Origin: Hetaerina americana
Taxonomy: Eukaryota; Arthropoda; Insecta; Odonata; Calopterygidae
Direction of reading: 5' to 3'
NCBI GenBank assembly: GCA_022747635.1
Contig: JAKTNV010000023.1
Location: forward strand, 2,034,348 to 2,098,347
Length of the DNA: 64,000 nucleotides
This document shows positions 12,401 through 20,550 of the stretch, in pieces; the first letter of the stretch is position 1, and every line of letters begins with the position of its first letter. Position numbers and translations under genes: made by a program. The notes beneath the pieces were generated by a model. It was given only the letters and a program-made list of their open reading frames with translations, searched no databases and had not been told where the DNA came from.

Positions 12401-15400
12401 TCTCAAGCACTCAAACGCACGTAGTAAAATTAGAATAATACAAAAAAAAATTATTTTTTTTTTAAAAAATACTAAAAAAGTGAAAATTAATCACGCATTC
12501 TCTAGCTTGGATGTACTATGCAGCAGTGATCCTTGCTAGTCGCATACACTCTCACTCAATCAGGGCTTACGAGAGGTTTCCCTCTGTGTCAGGGGCCCAC
12601 CAATCACACGTAGTGAAATAAAATTAAGAAATATAATAAACGAAAAATGATCACGCGCTCTCTAGCTCGGATTTACCATATAGCATTGATCCTTGCTAGT
12701 CACAGGCACTCACCTTCAATCAGGGCTTAGGAGAGGTTCCCTCTGCGCCAGTGGCCCGTCAGTCACACGTATAATAATAAAGGCAAAATAATCACGCATT
12801 CTCTGGCTTGGATGTACTAAGCAGCAGTGATCCTTGCTAGTCGCATACACTCCCACTCTATCAGGGCTTACGAGAGGTTTCCCTCTGCGTCAGGGGCCCA
12901 CCAATCACGCGTAGTGAAATAAAATTAGGAAATATAATAAACGAAAAATGATCACGCACTCTCTAGCTCGGATTTACCATATAGCATTTTTTTTCCTGAG
13001 CTCAGTACACTTATTTTCCGGACGAACCCTGTATGCCTTTTGTCCTGCTTCAATGACCATGTTTCCACGCCGTACATAACCATGCTCCATATCAAAGTTT
13101 TAAGGATCCTTTTCTCAACATCCTTACTCAACGTCGGTATTATCAATTCCCTCCTCCTAATGAAAGCTTAATTGCCTAATATAATTCTTCTTCTTATATT
13201 ACTTTGACCATTTTGGTCCAAAACACTTTCAGGGTAAATTCCAAAGAAACTGCGGGAGATGCCGCAACAGTAACTTTTAACAGAGTCATCTGCTAATGTG
13301 CATTTCAATACAACATTTTCAGAGTGTGAAAATCATTCGCCTTGACTGGGATTTGAACCCAGATCCCTCAATATCCGGTCGAGTGCTTTAGCCACTTAAG
13401 TTATCAAGGCATCCTCTTAACCTTTCAAGGTAGTTTAAGTGTTTCACTTGATTGAGGATAAGAAAAGATCCTCATTATTTCAGTTGTGTTTTGGCAAAAG
13501 AAAGGGGCTCAGAGTAAAGGAGTTGCTATGGTATATCCAGCCCAGACTGCCAAAACTTGAAGAAGTGCAAAGTTTTGTAAATCTTATGGTGTATCCACCA
13601 TAAGATTTACATCTTATGGTATCCACCATACATATTATGGTATCCACCATAAGATTTACATCTTATGGTGGATAAGAAGGTGTATGGTGGAATCTTATGG
13701 TGTATTGGCTTCATCTGCATACCCTCAAATGGACACTAGCCCCCTAAGGTTGTTGTCATTCTCCTCGATTTACCATTTACTTCCTTTGTCCCAATGTTGC
13801 TATAGAAATATATACTAGATGCATGAAACATTATAAAATGTATGAAGTTCATTGCATCATTTTTCAAGTATGTATATATCAGAGTCTGAAAGATTCTACA
13901 ATTAACTTGGTGTAGTCATTAATTAGATTTATAGTGTGAAAGATTATCTAGAGAGGAGCATTTTATGTTGGTAAATTTTATGATTGCTTTCAGGAAGTTT
14001 TGGCTGGGCAACCTCATTTTGAGAAATGTATGGATTTATTTCATGAATGGATGGTCAAAGAATGTTTGCTCAGCACCAAGTTTGCTTTCATTACCTGCGG
14101 TGATTGGGATTTCAAAGTAATGTTGCCCGCACAGTGCAGACTCTCTGGAATTCCAGTGCCGCATTATATGAAACAATGGATAAATATAAAGAAGGTAAAT
14201 TTCTTGGAAAATTATATAATAATAATAATTGGTGTACCGTGGAAATTGATAAAATTATTGAATTAAAAAAACACTTTTCTAATATTATTTCATTATGTAT
14301 GTTAAGATATATCAGTCAAATTGATTCCCTCAATATAGATAGGCATGGACTGAGTAACTGTAGGCTACGGATCAAATACTTGATATCAGTTCAAGTTAGG
14401 TTCTCTTTTGGGGAACAAGTTTTGTAGCATAACTAGTTGCATAGGTGTTTTGTAAAAAGGATGCTTTAATCTTGGGACAATTGTTATCTCATGAGAAAGC
14501 TAAATTGCGATCCATTTGAGACCATTGAAACTGTGTGAAAATTTTTTAAAATATATAGCTAAGCATGACAGATAAGTAACTTATTTTAATTTAATCAATT
14601 TAAGGGAAAATAATGCATATTTTTTTATTCATTTTTTCAAAAACCAAAGCATGGAAATTTAAATTATTTTACAAAAATGTAGTTGTTAAAAAAAAAAACA
14701 CAGTTATCAACCCATAGATCGGTTCAGTTGGTAATGGCTGAGTTCACCCAATACTAAGTCCAACATCATGTGAAATGCACACATATTGGCAGGGGGGTGA
14801 GATCCATGATTTCCATAGGTTTCCCGGGAAGTTCTTGCCCCCAAAAATCCTCACAGCTCGGGTAGAGCTGAGGGTGTTGCCCGGGGCCTCAATGTCAATG
14901 ACTCTGGTTGGAAGTCTTATTCTCTTACCCTTGACTACCATGTCCCCTGCATACATATAATGCAGACACAAATATTGCCCAATGCATGGGTAGTTGCATT
15001 ATCATAAACAAATGTACTCATGTATTTGAAAATGCAGAAAGGGAAATAATCTGCTAAAGTTTGGGGAATTTTTCCAATGTAATAAGCTTTATTTCTTATT
15101 TTAGCATTATGAGAAGACTAATTGGAAAACTTCTTTCTTGCATGTATTATGTTACTGAAGAGACGCTAATTAGAGTCATGTCTGCTGTATAACTATTTGA
15201 TGAAATATTTTACAGATTCATTTCTTTTCCTATTGCCTATTTTCAGACATTTGGTGAAGCAACTGGTATATATGGACATGGACTCATGAAAATGCTGCGC
15301 ATGTTAAATTTAAAGCATATAGGGAGACATCATAGCGGAATTGGTTTGTAATCCCTATTTCTTCATTGATTATATTTAGTCTTTTAAATATTTATTTACC

Positions 15401-17955
15401 TCTAAGTGAATTTGAATTGACATCCTATTTTCTGGTGGCTTCTGCGATATTATTGATAATGACTGAATTCCATATCTGAGGAGTATGTTTGTTTGATGTC
15501 TACATATATTAACTGTCCTTGTCAATGACTCTTTTTAATGAGCAGCAAATGAAAAGAATTCATTCTCTAAGATTTTATTATGCTCATTATTTCTTTGTTG
15601 ACAATTGTTTTGCCAACATTCCAACTAGTGTCATTAGGTCAAAGTGTCAATGTCAAGCAGTCTTGCGCCTTGACTGTTGTCATCATGGCCAGTTTTTTTC
15701 TGTTTCACTACTCAGGGGGATTTTAACTGGTTATACTAGCATGCATTAGTTTACCTTTCATTTTTTTATCCCTTAGAGTCAAGTTAATTATACTCTTACT
15801 TTCCTCTTCTTCATTGGAATGAGTTCTGATTCTCCAGTTGAGAATCAAGGTCAATTTTATTTTGGAAAGAATTGGGCCTGGGTTTATTTAGGGTTGCATC
15901 TCTATCTTTAAGGTTTAATACGAGACTTTAATTTTCCAAGAATGTTCTCAATGTGAGATGGGGCTATAAAATAACGAAACTAATGCTGTAAAACTTTTTA
16001 TTTTAAATGTATGCATATTTAATTATTATCCTCTTCAATATGTACTTCTCCTCTATCCAAATACTGCTCTATGCTAATTTTCCACCGTTCAAAACAGTGC
16101 AGGAAGTCTTTCTTCTGTGAGCTCTTTCATGATGCGTGCCACTTTTTCTTTCACAGTTTCAGCGGCCTGAAGTCCTTTTCTTTTTAATTTCCTTGACCTT
16201 GGGGAACAGATAAAAGTCACATGGTGCCAGATGAGGGGAATAAGGATGATAGTCTCACCCTGGAATGTTATACTTGACTAGAAAAAAAAAATTCTTGAAT
16301 AACACATGACTTTTTGTTCCACGATTCTGGTATTTTTTCTTTTTTTTTTATGGAGTTGAGCAAGAATCTAGAGATAGCAATTCAGGTTAACTGCTTGATC
16401 TTCAGTAATCCAATTAAGATACATAATCCTGTGAACATTGTATTTTGACAATGTTTTTATTAGTATAAATTACAGATTCAGGTATGATGTGGTGGAACTG
16501 TTCCATAATAACAGAGACAAAGACTGTTACTATTTTCCACTAAATAAAGATTTATTCACAACTAGTTTCGATGCAATAGAATGGTTTCAGGCGTCACTTT
16601 GTGGAAGTGATTCATTTCAGAAAATAAATACTTAGTTATTCCACGTATATTTTTTATTATACACGACCTGGGTTTTGACTTACAAAGTCATCAGGCAAAG
16701 TACAGAAAGACATAGAGCTTTATATAGTAGAGAGAGAAGAGGAGGGGGGAGGTGTTTGAGAAGTGGGAGGAGGGGAAAGAGAAGGGAAACTGTTGTGCAT
16801 GTTTGGGGGGAGGGGGAGAAGGCAGTTGGGTATGGTGTCAGGGGGGGAGAAGGGCTGTGGAGCAGTAGTTTTGATGTACTTCATTATTCTCACTTGAAGA
16901 ATTTTGTGGAAAATTGTAATAGTCTTTGTCTCTGTTATCATTTTTATCCGTGCTTGACGTGGATGGGTGACCCAAAAACGCATCATCTTCAGCATCTTCT
17001 TAGCCATCTTGCAAATGCTTAAACTACTCAAAAACCTGCGCACATGATAAACATTCACTGTCATATAATTCTTTTAACAAAAGACATGCTTCAGTAGTGG
17101 TTTTTTCAAGTTTCATGTGAAATTTCATGACAATTCATTGCTCAAAATAGAACACTTGTCATTTTTTTCTACAAATAGCACAGACAGATCTAATAAAAAT
17201 GAAGGCCATGGCCGTTATAATATGTCTTTAGACGCACAAGGAGCAATAGTCAAAAGCTAAAAGCTTCACGATTTTTCGCAGTCAGCCACACCACATTGGC
17301 ACATGAATAGTTCTTCTGTTGTAGCATCAGTCTCATTATTTTATAGCCACACCTTGTTTATTTGACTCCCTGGTTCAGAAAGAGTTTTAAAGATGATTGC
17401 ATGTATAGCCTAAATCAAGTGTCAGTCATTTTTTGGCCTCAGAAATTCAGTGATGTAAATGGTAAAAAGCATTAGTCCAAGAACCAAATCCTGTGGCACT
17501 CTGGCTTGAATGACCCTCTGGCTGGATGTGGTACTTTGCCACTTGACTGAGAAAGTTCCCCCGTGAGTGTGACGCTGTCCATTTAATGAGTCAATGTGAC
17601 ATTGTGTATTTATTACTCATCTTTACTATTATTTATTCTTATATTTTCATTATTTATTATTCATCTTTACAATCAATTCTGGGTGCCATACCTTTTCAAA
17701 TGTTCAAGAAGATTTAAGAAAAACTACTATGGAGTGTCTTTTTTGTCCTTTTTATCAGATGTAAAATTGAGTTCTCTGTTTATATGTTGCATGGTAGAGT
17801 GATCATATATGAAGCGACATCACTTATTTTTCTCACATTTCAATTTTTTTACAGATGACTGTAGAAATATTGCCAACATTGTAAAAGAATTAGCTCGGGT
17901 ACATCAATTCACTATCAATGGAGGATTAACACAGGGCAACAGAACCCATATATAA
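6258..17955 (+). CDS. ERI3/Snipper-like 3'-5' exoribonuclease, five coding exons
   Basis: Spliced gene with coding exons 6258-6419, 6503-6637, 13994-14194, 15247-15343 and 17855-17955; all introns begin GT and end AG, and the exons join in frame to 231 residues ending at TAA 17953-17955. The product is a DEDDh exonuclease of the ERI1/ERI3 (Drosophila Snipper) family, enzymes that trim RNA 3' ends with two metal ions. Visible motifs: IVDFEATC (D40, E42), EIIEFPCL, LSPFCIDLTGILQ, TCGDWDFKVMLP (D138), and HIGRHHSGIDDC (H195, D200), so all five catalytic positions are present. The length fits a minimal catalytic-domain protein without a SAP domain, which favours ERI3/Snipper over ERI1. ATG 6258 has an in-frame TGA just upstream, but an acceptor-like tctag ends at 6318, so a different N-terminus from an upstream exon is possible. 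The family call is firm; the exact orthologue is inferred. Confidence 0.88.
6503..6637 (+). CDS. exonuclease coding exon 2
   Basis: Codes residues 55-99, from EIIEFPCLRLN to FCIDLTGILQ. It follows an 83-base intron with acceptor ttctctag at 6502 and donor cag/gtagat after 6637. Exactly 45 codons, phase 0 at both ends. Confidence 0.9.
6638..7699. other. intron 2, first part
   Basis: Part of the 7.36-kb intron 2 (6638-13993). AT-rich, CpG-poor; no repeat recognised in this part. Confidence 0.4.
7700..8180 (-). mobile_element. Jockey-like LINE reverse transcriptase remnant
   Basis: On the minus strand, GPVLFNLFINDI (about 8140-8090) matches the conserved GP.LF...INDI of LINE reverse transcriptases. 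It is followed by a decayed catalytic region, W.SKVGRL and, in another frame, KHIGVKFDSK (about 7870-7840), the usual post-catalytic LG(V/I).FD block. Frameshifts separate the parts. It lies inside intron 2 of the exonuclease gene, in opposite orientation. Confidence 0.6.
8245..8310 (+). repeat. SINE family B, head fragment
   Basis: Contains a tRNA-type B box ggttcaaatctc followed by ggtcaagcgaatgattttt, which matches the reverse complement of the better preserved copy at 13190-13413. Only the tRNA-derived head is recognisable. Confidence 0.5.
8311..11330. other. intron 2, middle part, no feature recognised
   Basis: AT-rich, CpG-poor (about 9 CpG between 9001 and 10000 by hand count). Short frames at 8327-8518, 9927-10124 and 10595-10855 show no domain and no splice context; I treat them as chance. 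Confidence 0.35.
11331..11582 (-). repeat. SINE family A copy
   Basis: One of five copies of a tRNA-derived SINE. The tRNA-like head is at the right end, read on the minus strand: a B-box region (reverse of aaatcaaacccaggccct, about 11521-11538) and an A-box region with the reverse of caacccctgga. The body carries the shared blocks atcaacccaaaggt, gatggtagagttcaccca and cctgttcctttt. It is diverged and has lost most CpGs, so it is old. Confidence 0.75.
11938..11986 (-). ncRNA. hammerhead-ribozyme-like motif, decayed
   Basis: On the minus strand: GUAC (11975-11978), heptamer CGGAGGA (11974-11968; one change from CUGANGA), a stem-loop with paired ccaat/attgg around a short loop, then GGAAC (11952-11948; one A short of GAAAC), UA, GUU, and a second GUAC (11942-11939) able to pair with the first as stem I. 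This is the order of a hammerhead with a two-base-pair stem III. Activity is unlikely with these changes. Confidence 0.4.
12352..12986. repeat. dimeric satellite-like tandem array
   Basis: Five related monomers begin at tcacg(c/t) near 12352, 12491, 12651, 12792 and 12952, giving unit lengths of 139, 160, 141 and 160 bases. Monomers 2 and 4 resemble each other most (gatgtactatgcagcagtg), as do 3 and 5 (ctcggatttaccatatagc), so the higher-order period is 301 bases. Shared text includes tgatccttgctagtc, cagggctta.gagaggtt and ccctctg.g.cag. The last unit stops after 35 bases where a mariner terminal repeat begins. The array keeps CpGs in a CpG-poor setting, suggesting recent amplification or arrival. 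Confidence 0.85.
12987..13031 (+). mobile_element. solo mariner terminal inverted repeat
   Basis: Matches the right end of the deleted mariner at 63416-63972 (tttcctgagctcagtacac, then ttattttccggacgaaccct), followed by TA. No left end is present upstream; the satellite array abuts it directly. It is a single-ended remnant or a recombination product. Confidence 0.8.
13032..13180 (-). mobile_element. RTE-type LINE fragment
   Basis: The minus-strand translation TLSKDVEKRILKTLIWSMV followed by MYGVETWSLKQ matches TLSKDIKKRPVKTLIRSIA and MYGAETWSLKQ of the RTE protein at 48390-48480. The frame then runs into the mariner end, so the composite open frame at 12952-13146 is not a real protein. Confidence 0.8.
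13190..13413 (-). repeat. SINE family B copy
   Basis: On the minus strand it begins gccttgataacttaagtggc (A-box region), then a B box GGGTTCAAATCCC (13348-13360 on the plus strand), then a non-tRNA body with gaatgattttcacactctg. The B box might suggest a tRNA gene, but the acceptor and anticodon stems do not form and the body continues well past a tRNA length. Confidence 0.65.
13571..13710. repeat. cluster of short palindromes
   Basis: The block aaatcttatggt / accataagattt occurs repeatedly in both orientations, for example 13578-13607 with a 6-base centre, again around 13608-13660, and partly to 13700. Spacers are variants of gtatcc. The cluster could fold into alternative hairpins and lies 280 bases before exon 3. 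Confidence 0.75.
13994..14194 (+). CDS. exonuclease coding exon 3
   Basis: Codes residues 100-166 (EVLAGQPHFEKC... to HYMKQWINIKK) with TCGDWDFKVMLP, which supplies the ExoII aspartate. Acceptor tgctttcag ends at 13993; donor aag/gtaaat after 14194. 67 codons, phase 0. Confidence 0.92.
14195..14698. other. intron 3, first half
   Basis: AT-rich; no feature recognised apart from A-runs near 14690. Confidence 0.4.
14699..14950 (-). repeat. SINE family A copy
   Basis: Shares with the other copies atcaaccca.agatcggtt, gagttcacccaatactaag, cccgggaagtt and ctcgggtagagctga. The tRNA-like head at the right end is more decayed than in the copies at 26630 and 62478. Confidence 0.7.
15247..15343 (+). 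CDS. exonuclease coding exon 4
   Basis: Codes residues 167-198 (TFGEATGIYGHGL... to HIGRHHSGI) plus the first base of an Asp codon. Acceptor attttcag ends at 15246; donor g/gtttgt after 15343, a weak but acceptable GT. Carries catalytic H195. Confidence 0.9.
15344..16019. other. intron 4, first part
   Basis: AT-rich, CpG-poor; no feature recognised. Confidence 0.4.
16020..16285 (-). mobile_element. mariner transposase C-terminal remnant
   Basis: On the minus strand: a segment close to PY SP.LAPCDFYLFPK.K (about 16250-16200, third catalytic Asp region), a frameshifted middle, then FEQWKISIEQYL.RGEVHIEED-like text (about 16095-16040), the characteristic C-terminus of mariner transposases. No terminal repeat was located. 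Old and inactive. Confidence 0.6.
16557..16592 (-). ncRNA. hammerhead-ribozyme-like motif, decayed
   Basis: Minus strand: CUGAAAC (16590-16584; two changes from CUGANGA), a 14-base stem-loop region, intact GAAAC (16569-16565), UA, GUU and then GUG. The GAAAC-UA-GUU block has the same spacing as at 11938-11986. Confidence 0.3.
16661..16694 (-). ncRNA. hammerhead-ribozyme-like motif
   Basis: Minus strand: an intact CUGAUGA (16694-16688), stem CUU-UGU-AAG, then UCAAAACC (16678-16671; core G12 replaced by A), a possible short stem III ACC-CA-GGU, and a potential cleavage site after GUC. It lies about 100 bases from the motif at 16557 on the same strand. Confidence 0.35.
17024..17424. other. intron 4, no feature recognised
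   Basis: AT-rich, no domain or repeat seen. Confidence 0.3.
17425..17600 (-). mobile_element. LINE reverse transcriptase fragment
   Basis: Minus-strand frame VNGQRHTHGGTFSVKW, then RVPQDLVLGLMLFTIYITEF, corresponds to the RT block usually read as VNG...GVPQGSVLGPLLFTIYINDL. Two of the conserved glycines are changed. A short isolated fragment in intron 4. Confidence 0.6.
17855..17955 (+). CDS. exonuclease last coding exon
   Basis: Completes the Asp codon and codes DDCRNIANIVKELARVHQF to the stop TAA 17953-17955. Acceptor ttttttacag ends at 17854. Catalytic D200 is here. A strong donor-like gtaagt lies at 17983-17988, so the exon may extend to 17982 and splice to a further 3' UTR exon. Confidence 0.9.
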
Positions 17956-17982
17956 TGAGAGGTTTCTACCATCTCAGAGGTG

Positions 17983-19349
17983 GTAAGTAATGGCCATGTA
18001 ATATAAACTCATCTGATAAAATTAGCTTTATTGTTGACATTAGGTTTAATGCAAATGAAATATGTATGCTTAAGAATTGAGAACTGTATGAAATAGAGAT
18101 GCTGGTGATTTTACATGGGCCTGGAAATGTGAAAACGTCAGGATAAACTCCTTCAGCCAGGGACTAATTTACTAATGAGCGGAAAGGGTTTTGGATGAAG
18201 TTCCCAAGTTCTTGGATCATTTTTCCAGCTGTACCATAAATGTCGGTAAACTTTTTATTTCCTATCCTTGCAAGATAGGAGGACAACTCACTTTCAGAAT
18301 AGGGGTCAAGATACATTGAGGCACATGATATTTCATTAATTTAAATATTAAAGCTTTGAGTGTACATTTAGCAATATAATGTACAATAAGTTCAGCAGTT
18401 TAGAATTGTTATCACTAGGCAACCAAGCGGGTATGTTAACATGGAATAAGGATGCAGGAGTGGAAGAATTTTTTTTGGTATTCCTCCTCCAGTTTTCTTT
18501 TTTGCAGCGAATGGTTGTGCAGTGCAGAATAAGCATCTGTTGGAGGGGGTGTTACACTCTGTAGTCATCAGGTGCCTTCCTGTAGGAGTTTGCTGAGTCA
18601 GAGTTAATCTCAACCCTTCCGTCCCTCTCTGCATCTTGCGCTCCAATAGTCCCAAGTTACCATAAATTGTTTTTATTAATCTTGGTTCCGAAGTTTGGTT
18701 TCTGCAAATTATTGGTTGTGAAACTGAAGAGCATAATTCTGAGGAGGGGAAGTGCTCATAAGTATTATTAATTGGGAGATATGTGGTTTACAATGAGTGG
18801 AACATGTGTAACATACCTAAGTGATGAATTTTCTCAGAATTATTTCTAGGAGGTACCACACCATCTAAATTATCCAAAAGGCATAGCAATAGTGTTCAAT
18901 TGATACAATGGTAAGATGAGAAGAGGACAAAAAATGTGGCATCAATTATGGACAGTAGTTTAGTTATAATTTCCTTGGTTTTATACCTCATTACTATATT
19001 TTATGATACTTATTGTAATTGGAGGTTCAGAATTATTTTAATTAACTTTTATGTCCTTATATAAGGGACCCAAATACAGTATATTAGAGATGACCAGTGT
19101 TTCTGTGTGCTTTTTATAAAATGACTGGGCTGACTAATTTTGTTGACTTACTTCATTTCTACTGATCAGCTTAATAAAATTTTCAATTCAACTCAATTTA
19201 TCCCACACAATCCCACGAAATTGTGTTATGGTGAATTAAATGGCCACGTATTGCAAAATGTCCTGGCCTGCGTAACCCTCATAATCATCCCTTTCCCTTG
19301 CAGTATGAGGATAATAGGAAAAGTTCGCAGAATGTAATTGAAATAAACA
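17983..19349. other. downstream of the exonuclease stop; 3' UTR or intron
   Basis: CpG-poor and AT-rich, with no domain recognised. aataaa-type signals occur near 19178 and 19342, but I cannot assign a polyadenylation site. Confidence 0.3.
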
Positions 19350-20550
19350 AATTAAATCAGTGAAACTTTTGTATTTTTCAATGTAGTCTCCCTGTACACT
19401 AATGCAATTGGTTCAGTGATGTTCCAATATCTTGATCCCATCTCGAAAATTAGATTCCTTCAGGCTGGCAAAATACCCGTCTACTTCGGCTGTTCGTTCT
19501 TTGTTTGAACAGAATCTCTGTCCACTGAGCAATTTTTCGAGCTTGGAGAAGAGATGGAAGTCTGATGGAGCCAAATCAGGTGAACAAGGCGGGTGTGGCT
19601 ACAATTCGTATCTTAGTTCACATATTTTATGTGTGTGGGCATGCATTATCTTTATGGAAGAAGATTTCTTCCTTGCCAAACTAGGCCTTTTTTCATGCAT
19701 CTTTAGCCGTAGTTGGTGGAGTTTAGTGTAGTGTTGTCTAGTAATTGTTTGACCAGTGGGAAGGTAATCTATCAGCAGGATCCCTTTTGCATCCCAGAAA
19801 ACTGAAGCCATCACCTTTCCAGCCGACCATATTGCCTTTGCTTTCTTTGGTGGTGGTGAATCAATGTGTGTCCACTACTTTAACTGCTGTTTTGTCTCTG
19901 GGGTATAGTAGTGGACCCAAGTTTCATCTGTGGCCATACCCCGATGAAGAAAAATTTGTTGCTTGCTCATAAAACAGGTCAAATATTGTTTGGAAATTTC
20001 CATTCTGATGCATTCATGATCCTGCATCAAGAGTCGTGGCACTCATCTTGCTGATTATATTCTCATATCTAATCCTGCTGTTAAAATGTGGTATGCACAT
20101 TCAGATGACATCCCTACAGCTTCAGCAATTTCTCGCACTTTAAGTTGGTTATCCTTGACGACCATTTTATGCACTTTTGCAATAATTGCTGGGGTAGTGG
20201 TACATTTTGGCCAACCACTACAGGGGTCATCATGTTAGCTGCCGTGACCAAACTTAAACTCATTTGTCCACTTGGCAACTGTTGAATGAAGGAGGAAGGT
20301 CCCCCAGTGTTCTGAAAGTCAGCTAGAATTTCCTTTTCTTTCATACCTTTCTTTACGAATTATTTAATCATTGCTCAAATCTCAATTTTTTCCATCTTCA
20401 CAAATCACTGCACGGGAACAACAGAGAGGCATCTGCACCACAGATCTCTATCCAGAGCGCTGACTTGGTGCATGTTTTCTCATAAAGGATTACCGATTAC
20501 TGCGTGAGAAACTCTTTGCACTGGTGCTGAAATCTGGTGGTGATTCCAAG
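19350..20550 (-). mobile_element. decayed near full-length mariner
   Basis: Minus-strand translation from 20400 down: a start-like MEKIE..AMIK, EKEILADFQNTGGPS (HTH region, frame-shifted), ATDETWVHYYTPETK (first catalytic Asp, about 19940-19900), KAKAIWSAGKVMASVFWDAKG (about 19840-19790), IDYLPTGQTIT, a degenerate second-Asp region, HPP.SPDLAPSDFHLF (third catalytic region, about 19590-19545), and DGIKILEHH with QGDYIEKY at the C-terminus (about 19440-19385). Multiple frameshifts and stops. Terminal repeats were not clearly identified. Confidence 0.85.

Larger units (their letters stand above)
16500..16945. repeat. inverted-repeat element enclosing hammerhead-like motifs
   Basis: taacagagacaaagact (16508-16524) with ttttccac to 16540 is matched in reverse complement by gtggaaaatt...agtctttgtctctgtta ending about 16938. 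The interior holds two hammerhead-like cores on the minus strand (16557-16592 and 16661-16694) and a 150-base purine-rich run (about 16730-16860). The whole may be one non-autonomous element in intron 4. Confidence 0.6.

Noticed and set aside
12952..13146. 64-codon minus-strand frame ending in LSSGKKMLYGKSELES-like text
   Set aside because: Composite of an RTE fragment, a mariner end and satellite DNA.
13340..13413. Possible tRNA gene on the minus strand (B box GGGTTCAAATCCC)
   Set aside because: No cloverleaf acceptor or anticodon stem, and the sequence continues as a SINE body; the same applies to the B boxes at 8265, 26807, 36472 and 51889.
16675..17064. Overlapping 115- and 114-codon frames on opposite strands
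   Set aside because: Produced by the purine-rich tract, which has no stops on either strand; no domain.
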